From Bacillota bacterium (GTDB lineage Bacteria > Bacillota_A > Clostridia > Lachnospirales > Lachnospiraceae): a stretch of DNA of 64,000 bases. Below are positions 17,021 to 25,355 of this stretch, piece after piece (position 1 is the first letter of the stretch; every line of letters begins with the position of its first letter). The position numbers and the translations under genes are program-made. Location: the NCBI GenBank assembly GCA_023407175.1, contig JAEYMU010000017.1, positions 68,592 to 132,591 on the forward strand. Reading direction: 5' to 3'. The notes below the pieces were generated by a model. That model was not told the DNA's origin. It saw nothing but the letters and a program-made list of their open reading frames with translations, and did not search any database.

Positions 17021-19467
17021 ATCAGGAATTATCTGTCGACAGCCTATACAATGAATATTCATACCAGAATGCGATTACCGGAGATAGCCGTTTCCTGTAT
17101 TATCAACTGAAGATCAGCATTTTATCTGCTGATAGAATTGATATAATTATTTCATTTTTGATGGAATCAGGGGTCCGCTTAATTCTTGACGATTTAAAAA
17201 AGGCATTGGAACGGGGTGTTAAAATTAGAATACTTACCGGAAATTATCTTGGAATCACACAGCCTTCCGCCCTATTCCTTCTGAAAAAGGAATTAGGTAA
17301 TCAAGTCGACCTTAGATTATATAATAATCCAAAAAAGTCATTTCATCCTAAGTCATATATTTTTCACTATAAAAACGATGGAGAAATATATATTGGTTCG
17401 TCAAATCTTTCTTATGGAGCATTGACTTCATCCATAGAGTGGAATTATCGTTTTACAAGAACAAATAATTCCATAGCTTTTGATGTTTTTTTCAAAGCTT
17501 TTGAGGATTTATTCCATAACCATTCCTATAAAGTTACGGACAAAGTATTACATGAGTATACGAAGAGCTGGAAAAAGCCTTTTGTAAATAAGGATTTTGA
17601 AAAATATGAAACACAAGAACAAATAATAACAAATATTTTTAAGCCTGTGGGAGCACAAATCGAAGCCCTATATTTGCTTGACAAAAGCCGTAAAGAGGGC
17701 TTTGATAAGGGTATTGTCATTGCAGCCACCGGAATTGGCAAGACCTATCTGGCAGCATTTGATTCAAAGGAATATAAAAATATATTATTTGTAGCCCACA
17801 GAGAAGAGATTTTAAGACAGGCAGAAAAAAGCTTCTATCATGTCAGACAATCTGATAATTACGGTTTTTTTACCGGAAATCAAAAAGATACTGATAAAGC
17901 GGTTGTTTTTGCACTGGTTCAAAGCCTTGGCAAGGAAGAATGTCTGGATGTTGATTATTTTGAAAAAGATTTTTTTGATTACATAATCATTGATGAATTC
18001 CATCATGCAGCAGCCAGAAATTATATGAACATAATTAATTATTTTACCCCAAAGTTTCTGCTGGGACTTACAGCAACTCCGGAACGGTTGGATTCAAAAG
18101 ATGTATTTGAATTATGTGATTATAATATTGTATATGAGGTACGCTTAAAGGAAGCCATCAATAAGGGATGGCTGGTTCCATTTCATTACTATGGAATTTA
18201 TGATGAGACTGTTAATTATGAAAATATTCGATTTTTTAATGGAAAGTATAATGATAGGGACTTAGAAGAGGCCTTGATGCTCGATAGAAGAAGTGAACTA
18301 ATATTTAAACATTACCGGAAATACAATTCGAAAAAAGCGTTGGGATTTTGTTCTTCTAAGCTACATGCAGAATATATGGCAAGTGAATTCTGTAAATACG
18401 GAGTACCTGCGGTATCTGTGTATAGTGGAGTACAGGGAAAATTCAGCATGGATAGAAAAGAAGCTGTTGAAGGTTTGATAAAAGGAAACATAAAGGTGAT
18501 TTTTTCGGTAGATATGTTTAATGAAGGATTGGATATCCGTGATATCGATTTGGTAATGTTTTTACGCCCAACACAGTCACCTACGGTTTTTCTACAGCAA
18601 TTGGGACGTGGGCTTAGAAAAAGTAAAGGGAAAGAATACCTTAATGTACTTGACTTTATCGGTAATTATAAAAAAGCTAATCTGATACCAGCTTTCTTAA
18701 GTAATGAAAGCGTTAATGACAGAAAAAGCCTAAAATTAGGTATAGCAACTTTTGAATATCCGGATGAATGTGTTGTTGATTTTGATTTTCGTATTATTGA
18801 TATCTTTGAAAAACAGGCGGAACAGGAGTTGTCATTAAAAGATAAAATAATAAATGAGTTCGAGCGGGTTACATATGAAATAGGGCATATCCCTTCCAGA
18901 ATGGAATTATTTGCGCAGATGGATAGCGATTTGTATGACAGCATTAGGACAAAAAGTAAACTTAATGTGTTTTCTCATTACCTTGATTTCCTAATGGAAA
19001 GGGATAGCTTATCAGAGCAGGAGAAGGCATTGTGTTGCGGTCGGGGGAAAGAATTTATCAATATGATAGAAACCACAAGCATGTCTAAAACATATAAAAT
19101 GCCACTTTTACTGGCGTTTTATAATCATGGGAATATTAAAATGCAGGTAAGTGAAGAGGATGTCTACCAAAGTTTTTATGAATTCTACCATAGGGGCTCC
19201 AATAAAGTTGATATGCTGCGGGATAAGAGCACAAAATCTTTTGAAAGTTGGAATAAGCAAAAGTATATTAAGCTGGCGAAAGATAATCCGATTCGTTTTA
19301 TGCTGGAGACACATGGAGACTTCTTTATAAAGAGTGACGGACATCTTCTTGCTTTGGAGGATGATTTGGCTGGTATAATTAAGATGGATGTATTTTCAAA
19401 GCATATGTCAGATGCGATTGAATATAGAATTATATGCTATTATAGAAATCGAGGACTTTTGAAATAA
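16981..19467 (+). CDS. PLD-nuclease / DEAD-box helicase fusion protein
   Basis: 828 residues. The N-terminal third is a phospholipase-D-like nuclease domain, with SFHPKSYIFHYKNDGEIYIGSSNLSYGAL matching an HxK(x)4-D type site and GSSN. A superfamily 2 helicase follows: Walker A AATGIGKTYLAA (about 243-254), DEFHH in place of DEAH, GLTATPERLD, the motif VI-like QQLGRGLRKSKGKEYLNVLDFIGN. The tail lacks an obvious DUF3427 region, so the protein is shorter than many relatives of about 1000 residues. Such proteins are found in restriction and defence contexts. The region is AT-rich, which suggests transfer. It probably partnered the decayed methyltransferase upstream. Confidence 0.8.
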   Translation: MDQYNSKESYNQIDQELSVDSLYNEYSYQNAITGDSRFLYYQLKISILSADRIDIIISFLMESGVRLILDDLKKALERGVKIRILTGNYLGITQPSALFLLKKELGNQVDLRLYNNPKKSFHPKSYIFHYKNDGEIYIGSSNLSYGALTSSIEWNYRFTRTNNSIAFDVFFKAFEDLFHNHSYKVTDKVLHEYTKSWKKPFVNKDFEKYETQEQIITNIFKPVGAQIEALYLLDKSRKEGFDKGIVIAATGIGKTYLAAFDSKEYKNILFVAHREEILRQAEKSFYHVRQSDNYGFFTGNQKDTDKAVVFALVQSLGKEECLDVDYFEKDFFDYIIIDEFHHAAARNYMNIINYFTPKFLLGLTATPERLDSKDVFELCDYNIVYEVRLKEAINKGWLVPFHYYGIYDETVNYENIRFFNGKYNDRDLEEALMLDRRSELIFKHYRKYNSKKALGFCSSKLHAEYMASEFCKYGVPAVSVYSGVQGKFSMDRKEAVEGLIKGNIKVIFSVDMFNEGLDIRDIDLVMFLRPTQSPTVFLQQLGRGLRKSKGKEYLNVLDFIGNYKKANLIPAFLSNESVNDRKSLKLGIATFEYPDECVVDFDFRIIDIFEKQAEQELSLKDKIINEFERVTYEIGHIPSRMELFAQMDSDLYDSIRTKSKLNVFSHYLDFLMERDSLSEQEKALCCGRGKEFINMIETTSMSKTYKMPLLLAFYNHGNIKMQVSEEDVYQSFYEFYHRGSNKVDMLRDKSTKSFESWNKQKYIKLAKDNPIRFMLETHGDFFIKSDGHLLALEDDLAGIIKMDVFSKHMSDAIEYRIICYYRNRGLLK

Positions 19468-19852
19468 ATAAGGAAGGGTAATAATAGCTTTTATACCACA
19501 AGTATAATGACAAATCATTTTGCTTATGATAATATTAACATCAGAAAGAAAAAAGAAATGGGCAGAGCAAACGGCCAGAAAGAGTATTGCAATGATGAAC
19601 ACAGTTTTTGTATTAGCTTATGTAAAGAGTGAACGTTATGAAGCGCTGAGTAGAGAGCAGAGCTTAGATTTCATGCACTTTTATAAGATAATGCGAAAAT
19701 GGCAACCCGTGTGATGAATTGATGGATTGTAATAGATTTACATGGACTTTATGAACCGCTTATCTTATAGAAAAGGTAAGCGGTTTTTTTATTTATTTTG
19801 AAAAGAGGGAAATTAGGATGTTAAAATTTTTTGCGGAACAGGAGGAAAGAAA
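19468..19852 (+). other. Intergenic stretch with a terminator and no convincing gene
   Basis: A 64-codon frame at 19520-19714 has no RBS and no recognisable family; I do not call it. A terminator lies near the end of the stretch. Confidence 0.4.
19754..19791 (+). terminator. Rho-independent terminator
   Basis: AACCGCTTA pairs with TAAGCGGTT and is followed by a T-rich tract (TTTTTATTTATTTT). It would end transcription from the helicase unit. Confidence 0.85.
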
Positions 19853-20107
19853 ATGATGCATATCCCGATTATTGATATAGCTAAAACGGGACAGAACATT
19901 GTGCGATTAAGAGATAGGAATGGATTGTCTGTAAGGGATTTGCAGGATGTCTTTGGATTTACGACACCCCAGGCAATTTACAAATGGCAGCATGGAACTG
20001 CGTTGCCGACTGTAGATAATCTTGCCGTATTAGCAGCAGTTTTTCATGTTCGCATAGATGATATTCTGGTTATGGATGACAATCTGAACATGCAGACAAG
20101 CGCATGA
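19853..20107 (+). CDS. Small XRE-type HTH protein
   Basis: 84 residues, nearly all a helix-turn-helix domain: GQNIVRLRDRNGLSVRDLQDVFGF, then TTPQAIYKWQHGTALPTVDNLAVLAAVFHVRIDDIL. This is a standard XRE fold that ends shortly after the domain. The RBS is AGGAGG, 7 bases before the ATG. It stands alone between a terminator and the tRNA genes. Target genes are unknown; small proteins of this type occur in mobile or accessory DNA. Confidence 0.85.
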   Translation: MMHIPIIDIAKTGQNIVRLRDRNGLSVRDLQDVFGFTTPQAIYKWQHGTALPTVDNLAVLAAVFHVRIDDILVMDDNLNMQTSA

Positions 20108-20121
20108 ACGGAAAATAAATA

Positions 20122-20148
20122 AACAGATTTACAATCGGTGAATCTGTT
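20122..20148. other. Hairpin between the HTH gene and the tRNA cluster
   Basis: AACAGATT (20122-20129) and AATCTGTT (20141-20148) are perfect inverted repeats, immediately before the first tRNA. It may end the HTH transcript or form part of the tRNA leader. Confidence 0.4.
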
Positions 20149-20150
20149 AC

Positions 20151-20224
20151 GGCCCCCCTAGTCTAATGGTTAGGCCACCAGCCTTTCACGCTGGTAATGC
20201 CGGGTTCGAGTCCCGCGGGAGTCA
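20151..20224 (+). tRNA. tRNA-Glu (anticodon TTC), with stem mismatches
   Basis: The anticodon stem CCAGC/GCTGG encloses loop CTTTCAC with anticodon TTC. The T arm has GGTTCGAGTCC. The acceptor pair GGCCCCC / GGGAGTC contains a C-A mismatch, and the outer T-stem pair is C-C. CCA is not encoded. The mismatches suggest a divergent or decaying gene. Confidence 0.75.
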
Positions 20225-20229
20225 TTTAT

Positions 20230-20312
20230 GGATGGGTATGCCTAGCGGCGAGGGCAAGTGACTGTAAATCACCCACGTAGAAACATCGCAGGTTCGATTC
20301 CTGCCCCATCCA
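20230..20312 (+). tRNA. tRNA-Tyr (anticodon GTA)
   Basis: The acceptor GGATGGG/CCCATCC is perfect. The anticodon loop CTGTAAA carries GTA. A long variable arm and the T arm GCAGGTTCGATTCCTGC are intact. The outermost anticodon-stem pair is A-C. No encoded CCA. It starts 5 bases after the tRNA-Glu discriminator base. Confidence 0.85.
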
Positions 20313-20316
20313 CTTT

Positions 20317-20404
20317 GGAAAGGTGGCCGAGATAGTTTAAGGCAGCGCCTTGCTAACGCGCAGTACATGAAAATGTACCGGAGGTTCGAATCCTCTCCTT
20401 TCCG
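20317..20404 (+). tRNA. tRNA-Ser (anticodon GCT), irregular
   Basis: The acceptor GGAAAGG/CCTTTCC is perfect. The loop TTGCTAA carries GCT, and a long variable arm GTACAT/ATGTAC is present. The anticodon stem has a C-C mismatch next to the loop, and the D loop reads TAGTTT where GG is expected. The T arm is normal. No CCA is encoded. Confidence 0.75.
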
Positions 20405-20641
20405 CTTGCTGAATTTAATCGCTCCTATAGACAGCATAGCACATCCAAAAGCTACATGAGCAGTTGTATCATGATTAGATTTCATATGGTTTGTATGCAA
20501 AAGCGGTTCTATAATATTGATAACGTGGTAGAAAAACAAAAGCAGGATTTACCATGTGATGAATAATAGCGCAATCGTCCGCTTTTCAATTGGCGATCTC
20601 TGCATGCCGATTACGTATTGCAGAGGGAAAGGAGCTTTTCA

Positions 20642-21874
20642 ATGGCAAATGTATTAAAAGGTGACGCATCCGGCCGCGGTCAGATTGCAGGATACCGGGT
20701 GTCCATTCCCGCAAGACAGCATCCGTATACTGAGGCGGAAATTGCTGCTGTCGTAGATGTAATGAGAAACTGCGAAGCTCAGACGCAAAGCGTAAAGATG
20801 CTGCAGTTTCAGGAGGATTTTAAAAATTATACCGGCGCGAATCACGCCTTTGCAGTCGATAATGCGACCAATGCCTTAAGTCTTGCTGCTACGCTGTGCG
20901 GCATTAAGCCCGGGGACGAAGTGATTGTGCCGGCATTTACCTTCTGCGCGTCCGCCATTCCCTTTGGAAAGCACGGTGCTAAGCTGGTTTGGGCGGATAT
21001 GGACTCGGAGACCTGGACCGTCAGCCCCGCAGATATTGAACGGAAAATTACACCTAAGACAAAAGCGCTTGTAGTGGTTCACCTTCTGGGTATGCCCTGC
21101 GATATGCCTGCTATTATGAAAATTGCCCAAAAACATAACCTTAAGGTTGTAGAAGACTGTGCGCAGGCTTTGGATGCCCGCATCAACGGCCAGCATGTCG
21201 GTACCTTTGGTGACTTTGGCTGTTTTAGCTTCCATGGCGCAAAGACAATGACAACTCTGGGTGAAGGCGGAATGCTGACAGTGAAGTCCGACGAGGATGC
21301 CGCACTTGTTCCCGGTATCCGTCATAACGGCTGTTGCGGCTTCAATTATGAGCGGGAACGCTACTGGGTTCCTGCAATGAGCAATGTTGAAATGGATGTT
21401 GAGGGCTTTTGGCCGAACAACTTTTGCATTGGTGAAGCACAGTGTGCACTGGGAAGCGAACAGCTGAAATCTCTGGCTGCCAACACAGACGTTATTATCC
21501 GTCAGAATGATAAGCTCCGGGAGCTTTTGGCAGATACACCTGAGGTATCCTTCAACAGGATTCCCGATGGTTACCGTCATGTGCGCCATCAGTATATCCA
21601 GCATTTTGACGGCAGTGCCTTTGGTAAGAACAGGAACGATCTTCTTGATCTTCTGACAAAGAAATACGGAATCCGCAGCATCGTACAGTACTATCCTTTA
21701 TACCGGTATCCGCTGTTTCAAAAGCTTGGCGCCGGTGACTTTGACTGCCCTGTTTTGGATGCATGGTGGGATAACTGCTTCAGTGTTCCCATGTGGTGCG
21801 GCATGAGCGATGAGGTTCTTGAAACCATAGCCGATTCCATCAAGAGCGCTATCCGCGACCTGAAAAATGTATAA
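20642..21874 (+). CDS. DegT/DnrJ/EryC1/StrS-family aminotransferase
   Basis: A 410-residue PLP enzyme of the sugar aminotransferase type. The Schiff-base lysine is Lys201 in SFHGAKTMTTLGEGG. GDEVIVPAFTF (substrate loop) and VVEDCAQALDA (Asp binding the PLP nitrogen) are intact, and NNFCIGEAQCALG follows. The start is ATG 20642 after AAAGGAG, not the upstream in-frame codon at 20618. It is followed 14 bp later by an aldo/keto reductase, so the pair may interconvert a keto and an amino or hydroxy group on a sugar or cyclitol (inference). A close paralogue at 51360-52580 has lost the lysine. Exact substrate is unknown. Confidence 0.88.
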   Translation: MANVLKGDASGRGQIAGYRVSIPARQHPYTEAEIAAVVDVMRNCEAQTQSVKMLQFQEDFKNYTGANHAFAVDNATNALSLAATLCGIKPGDEVIVPAFTFCASAIPFGKHGAKLVWADMDSETWTVSPADIERKITPKTKALVVVHLLGMPCDMPAIMKIAQKHNLKVVEDCAQALDARINGQHVGTFGDFGCFSFHGAKTMTTLGEGGMLTVKSDEDAALVPGIRHNGCCGFNYERERYWVPAMSNVEMDVEGFWPNNFCIGEAQCALGSEQLKSLAANTDVIIRQNDKLRELLADTPEVSFNRIPDGYRHVRHQYIQHFDGSAFGKNRNDLLDLLTKKYGIRSIVQYYPLYRYPLFQKLGAGDFDCPVLDAWWDNCFSVPMWCGMSDEVLETIADSIKSAIRDLKNV

Positions 21875-21888
21875 TCGGGAGGTAAAAT

Positions 21889-22797
21889 ATGCAGTATAAA
21901 CGTATCCCAAAAACTAATTTGGATGTTTCATCCGTTTGTATGGGCACCATGACCTTTGGGAGCCCGGTTGGTGAGGCGGAGGCAGTTCGTCTTGTCCGCG
22001 AAGCGATGGATCTGGGTATCAACTTCTTTGATACCGCGAATATGTATGAAGGCTATAAGCGCGAGCCGGGAAGCTCCGGCGGCGTGGGAGAGGAGCTTCT
22101 TGGAAAAGGAGTTGCCGGTGTCCGCAGCCGTGTGATTCTGGCGACAAAACTGGGTATGAAGGTTGGCAACGGCCGGGAGGATGAATTTACAAGTCCGGCT
22201 GCCATCGACAAGCACCTCAAGCTAAGTCTTTCCCGTCTCGGCACGGACTACATTGATATTTACTACCTCCATAAGCCCGACCCGGTTACTCCGGCAGAGG
22301 AAATTCTTTATGCCCTGGACCGCAAGATGAAAGAAGGACTTATTCGCTGCTACGGCGTCAGCAACTACGGTGCGGAGGAGCTTTCCGCCCTATTGGAGGC
22401 TGCGGACCGCAACTCGCTGCCGAGGCCGGTAATCTGCCAGCCGCCGCTTAGTCTTCTTAAGCAGGATGCTCTGGAAAAGCTGATCCCCCTGTGTACCAGG
22501 GAGCAGATTGCGGTTGTACCCTATCAGGTGCTTCAAGGAGGGTTGCTTACCGGAAAGTACAAGAAAGACGCGCCGCTTCCGCCAGATTCCAGAAAGGCGG
22601 AAAAAGCTGGATGGGTCTGGGAGTTGGACGATGTGCTCATGGACAGAATTGAAGCCATCCGCGAAGCGGCAGAGCAGAAAAATGTCAGCATGACGCAGTA
22701 TGCAATCCGCTGGATTTTGGAGCAGCCGGCCGTAGTTTCGGCTATCATCGGTGTCAAAAAATCCTCCCAGCTTGAGGAAGCCGCGCAGACTGTTTAA
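21889..22797 (+). CDS. Aldo/keto reductase
   Basis: A 302-residue NAD(P)H-dependent oxidoreductase of the TIM-barrel AKR family. The catalytic tetrad is visible: Asp in NFFDTANMYEGY, the Tyr in the same block, Lys in ILATKLGMK, and His in DIYYLHKPDP. The C-terminal cofactor region reads SAIIGVKKSSQLEEAA. It is the second gene of the aminotransferase operon, with RBS GGGAGG. It probably reduces or oxidises the carbonyl handled by the aminotransferase (inference). A terminator follows at 22832. Confidence 0.9.
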   Translation: MQYKRIPKTNLDVSSVCMGTMTFGSPVGEAEAVRLVREAMDLGINFFDTANMYEGYKREPGSSGGVGEELLGKGVAGVRSRVILATKLGMKVGNGREDEFTSPAAIDKHLKLSLSRLGTDYIDIYYLHKPDPVTPAEEILYALDRKMKEGLIRCYGVSNYGAEELSALLEAADRNSLPRPVICQPPLSLLKQDALEKLIPLCTREQIAVVPYQVLQGGLLTGKYKKDAPLPPDSRKAEKAGWVWELDDVLMDRIEAIREAAEQKNVSMTQYAIRWILEQPAVVSAIIGVKKSSQLEEAAQTV

Positions 22798-22831
22798 TAT
22801 TGCTTTTGCTCATAATATATGATCCGCGCAG

Positions 22832-22873
22832 ATCTCTCCGCACCGCTGCTTGCAGCCGGTCGGAGAGATTTTT
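22832..22873 (+). terminator. Terminator after the aldo/keto reductase gene
   Basis: ATCTCTCCG (22832-22840) pairs with CGGAGAGAT (22861-22869), inner CCG/CGG pairing helps, and TTTT follows. Confidence 0.85.
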
Positions 22874-22904
22874 GCTCCCGGAGGCTGTATTTTTTGTGCG
22901 GACA

Positions 22905-22913
22905 TGGTATAAT
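22905..22913 (+). promoter_or_regulatory. Extended -10 promoter
   Basis: TGGTATAAT matches the extended -10 pattern TGnTATAAT; the -35 region is poor. It would transcribe the structured element at 22925 and the AraC gene. Confidence 0.5.
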
Positions 22914-22924
22914 GTCTACGATAA

Positions 22925-23040
22925 GCAGATTAGTCCATGAAACTCAGGACATTGATCAAGCTTGCTTGAATCAATGTCCTGAGTTTCATGGATAAGTGCA
23001 ACGTGAACGAGCGGACGAAGTCCGTGAGTTCCCAATCTGC
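22925..23040 (+). repeat. Structured intergenic element C (three-way-junction-like)
   Basis: The outer pair GCAGATT (22925-22931) / AATCTGC (23034-23040) encloses two hairpins. The first is a perfect 22-bp stem (22934-22955 with 22971-22992) that extends into TCAAGC/GCTTGA at its tip. The second is GAAC..GGAC gaa GTCC..GTTC (23005-23031). It lies in the 5' leader of the AraC gene. It may be a regulatory RNA or a mobile palindromic element. Confidence 0.75.
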
Positions 23041-23089
23041 ATAAATACAGTGGCGTTTTTATCAAGGTATAAACGGAGGTTTGACTGCT

Positions 23090-23992
23090 ATGGAGCTATT
23101 CGAGGGCAACAATGTAATTCATTTCCGCTCCGAAATCGGCGGGCAGCCGATTGTTTGTACTGTTAACCCCTATACGCTTACGGCAAAGGCGTCGTTAAAC
23201 GTTACGGAAAGGCACAGCCATTCCTTTTTTGAACTGCTTTATATCGAAAAAGGAAATGGCTCGCTGGTTACTGATGAAGCTGCCATAGCCTATGGCGACC
23301 ATTTTGCATGTCTTATTTCCCCTAATATATATCATACGCGCAATCCCGGCGGAGCGGAGGAATTCTTAAGCATTAAGTTTGTGCCGGACGAGGAGAGGAC
23401 GGAGCCCTTTCATATCCAGAAGGAGGTTTCGGCGGCTTTTTCCTATTTAAATGAGCGCGGGATATTCACGCTGCGCAGCCATCCCCGTTTGAACCTTTTG
23501 TTTGCGGCGCTGGTCGGCGAGCTTCGGGAGCCCAAGCTGTCGCAGGGTTTGGTGCTGGGAGGGCTTATGTCGGGAATTCTTGCAGTGCTTTTGCAGGAAC
23601 TGGCAATTACACAGGGCGGGCAGAAACCCGCGGCCAAATCGCTGCTGGACGAAAGCAGCCTGGCGCACAGAGCGGCTGTTATCGACTGCTTTTTTGACCG
23701 GATGGAAAACGCGAACGCCACGATGGAGGACCTTTGCTGGCTGGTTCATGTCAGTCCGGGACAACTAAACCGTATTATCAAGGCGCAGTACGGAAAAACC
23801 TTTAAGCAAAAGCTTATTGACATGCGGATTGAATATATTAAGCACCTTCTGGAGCATACAGATTATAATATTCCGGAAATCACGGCACGGATGAATTTTT
23901 CCTCCGAGGGAAACCTGTCCCAATTTTTTAAAAAACATTGCGGAATATCCCCCACAGCCTACCGGCAGGAAAGGCGCGGGAAAAGAAATTAG
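23090..23992 (+). CDS. AraC-family transcriptional regulator
   Basis: 300 residues. The N-terminal cupin-like sensor domain has RHSHSFFELLYIEKGNGSL and SPNIYHTRN. The C-terminal AraC HTH pair (about 200-300) reads TMEDLCWLVHVSPGQLNRIIKAQYGKTF and YNIPEITARMNFSSEGNLSQFFKKHCGISP, ending TAYRQERR. I start at ATG 23090, 9 bases after GGAGGT; a TTG at 23081 is too close to that RBS. It probably activates a sugar gene set nearby. Large structured elements lie both upstream and downstream. Confidence 0.88.
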   Translation: MELFEGNNVIHFRSEIGGQPIVCTVNPYTLTAKASLNVTERHSHSFFELLYIEKGNGSLVTDEAAIAYGDHFACLISPNIYHTRNPGGAEEFLSIKFVPDEERTEPFHIQKEVSAAFSYLNERGIFTLRSHPRLNLLFAALVGELREPKLSQGLVLGGLMSGILAVLLQELAITQGGQKPAAKSLLDESSLAHRAAVIDCFFDRMENANATMEDLCWLVHVSPGQLNRIIKAQYGKTFKQKLIDMRIEYIKHLLEHTDYNIPEITARMNFSSEGNLSQFFKKHCGISPTAYRQERRGKRN

Positions 23993-24111
23993 CCGGATAC
24001 ATTTTCTGAAAACTTGTATGGAAACTGCGCATCATCGGTCTAACTGCGCAGCTTTTTCATATGGTTTGCCCACATAGCGTGAAATATAATAAATATATTC
24101 ATAAGGCAATG

Positions 24112-24272
24112 GCGCGAGGGATTTTCCCAGCGCTTTTGTTATCTTATAGGAAAGTGCGTCCTATAAGATAACAAAGCCCTCCGGGCAGGATGCGCACTCG
24201 CGCGTTAGGTTGTATGTCAGCTTTGCTGACCGCGCTCGGCGCGAGAGTTTGCCCTGGCAAACTCTTTCTTAT
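24112..24272 (+). repeat. Structured intergenic element A (same family as 31083-31210)
   Basis: The order is a GC-rich hairpin (GCGCGAGGGA / TCCCAGCGC); a perfect 17-bp inverted repeat at 24135-24151 / 24159-24175; the block AGCCCTCCG (24175-24183) with GCAGGATGCGCAC; hairpin GTCAGC/GCTGAC; and a terminal hairpin AGAGTTTGCC/GGCAAACTCT (24244-24265) followed by TTTCTT. The same order recurs at 31083-31210. It lies directly after an AraC gene in both places. Confidence 0.75.
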
Positions 24273-24322
24273 TTTATTGAAAACCATGCCATATGGAAAA
24301 AATTAGTATGGAGGAAAAGAAT

Positions 24323-25225
24323 ATGTTTGATGTTAGATTTCAGGATGCCCTTGAGGGCTTTCGTCAGGCGGGGATACAGGAGGGCGATACGGTTTTGCTC
24401 CATTCGGCCCTACGTCCGTTCGGACTAGTCGAGGGAGGCGGGATGACGATTGCAGAGGCGCTTTACGAGGTGCTCGGCAGGGAGAAAGGAACGCTGATTG
24501 CTCCGGCCTTTAACTTTGCCCACGAAATTGAGGAAATCCCGGTAATCGACCCGGAAAATGATGCTTCGGAAATGGGAGCTATCAGCGAAGCGGTGCGGCA
24601 TATGCCTGGGGCCGTACGCAGTCTGGCGTACCGCCACAGCTTTTCCGCCGTCGGTAAAAATTCACGTTTGATCACCGATGTAGATTCCTTTCTGCCTGTA
24701 TTTGATATGCGAAGCGTGTTTGGAAAGATGCTGGCGCTGGACACAAAGGTAGTTCTGGCCGGTGTAACCTATATCAATTCAACGTCACATCATTTCGGTG
24801 AATATCTTTTGCAGGTTCCAGACCGACACACGATTCAGCATCAGGTGCGGTTGAAAAGGCCGGATGGAACTCTGGAAGACAGTATTATGACAGATTATCA
24901 GCCAAAGCCCACGCAATCCGGCGCGTACTATGAGCACGAGCATGATTTCAATCGGCTGGGACTTAGGCTTGAGCGGGACGGAAAAGTAAAGATCTCCGTA
25001 ATCGGAAACGCGGTGATTCGTATGTACCGGATGAGGGATTTGATTGACCTGATTCTCTGGTCCTATCCACTGGATCAGACAATTTTTTGGCAGATTGGAG
25101 ACATGGCGGTGCTTCCCTTCGGAAAGACCGCGAGCCGGGCCTATATTGACGGAGCAGGCAGAGATGACGAGGCTGTCTGGTCCTGTGTTGACCCGCAGAA
25201 AATCTGCAGACGGGAGAAAAATTAG
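24323..25225 (+). CDS. AAC(3)-family N-acetyltransferase-like protein
   Basis: A 300-residue protein of the aminoglycoside 3-N-acetyltransferase family, which moves acetyl from acetyl-CoA to an amino group. Family blocks are VLLHSALRPFGLVEGG, GTLIAPAFNFAHEI, GAISEAVRHMPGAVRSLAYRHSFSAVG (with the active His) and TSHHFGEYL. The start is ATG 24323, 7 bases after GGAGGA; two upstream in-frame ATGs lack an RBS. It sits among amino-sugar genes with no mobile resistance context, so a metabolic amino-sugar acetylation role is more likely than antibiotic resistance (inference). Confidence 0.8.
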   Translation: MFDVRFQDALEGFRQAGIQEGDTVLLHSALRPFGLVEGGGMTIAEALYEVLGREKGTLIAPAFNFAHEIEEIPVIDPENDASEMGAISEAVRHMPGAVRSLAYRHSFSAVGKNSRLITDVDSFLPVFDMRSVFGKMLALDTKVVLAGVTYINSTSHHFGEYLLQVPDRHTIQHQVRLKRPDGTLEDSIMTDYQPKPTQSGAYYEHEHDFNRLGLRLERDGKVKISVIGNAVIRMYRMRDLIDLILWSYPLDQTIFWQIGDMAVLPFGKTASRAYIDGAGRDDEAVWSCVDPQKICRREKN

Positions 25226-25296
25226 TGTGCCGGCTGTTTGACAATTAGCCAGGATGTCAGGCGGTCAGTACATCGGATTTTCCGTGAAAAGGAGAT

Positions 25297-25321
25297 CCCC
25301 CTCCAGTTATCAGGGAGGGGG
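25297..25321. terminator. GC-rich hairpin between convergent genes
   Basis: CCCCCTCC (25297-25304) pairs with GGAGGGGG (25314-25321). There is no long T-tract on the plus strand; on the minus strand CTCCTTTT follows. It probably separates the acetyltransferase and lyase transcripts. Confidence 0.5.
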
Positions 25322-25355
25322 TAAAGTTACGCAAAAAGCGGTTATCAGCATTTAA

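Noticed and set aside
16981..19467. Calling a complete DISARM or type I restriction system
   Set aside because: Only the PLD-helicase is intact; the methyltransferase is broken and no specificity subunit or DUF1998 helicase partner is visible.
19520..19714. 64-codon plus-strand frame after the helicase gene
   Set aside because: No ribosome binding site, no recognisable domain, and it lies before a terminator. It is mentioned as a gap only.
20222..20539. A 105-codon minus-strand frame across the tRNA cluster
   Set aside because: It runs antisense through two tRNA genes and has no RBS or known family, so it is a shadow frame.
24323..25225. Calling the AAC(3)-like gene an antibiotic resistance gene
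   Set aside because: The sequence matches the fold, but there is no evidence of substrate, and the context is metabolic.
25240..25320. A short open stretch after the acetyltransferase that reads like an HTH fragment (TISQDVRRSVHRIFREKE)
   Set aside because: Fewer than 30 residues, no start codon with RBS, and no continuation in any frame; the likeness to a regulator remnant is too weak to report.
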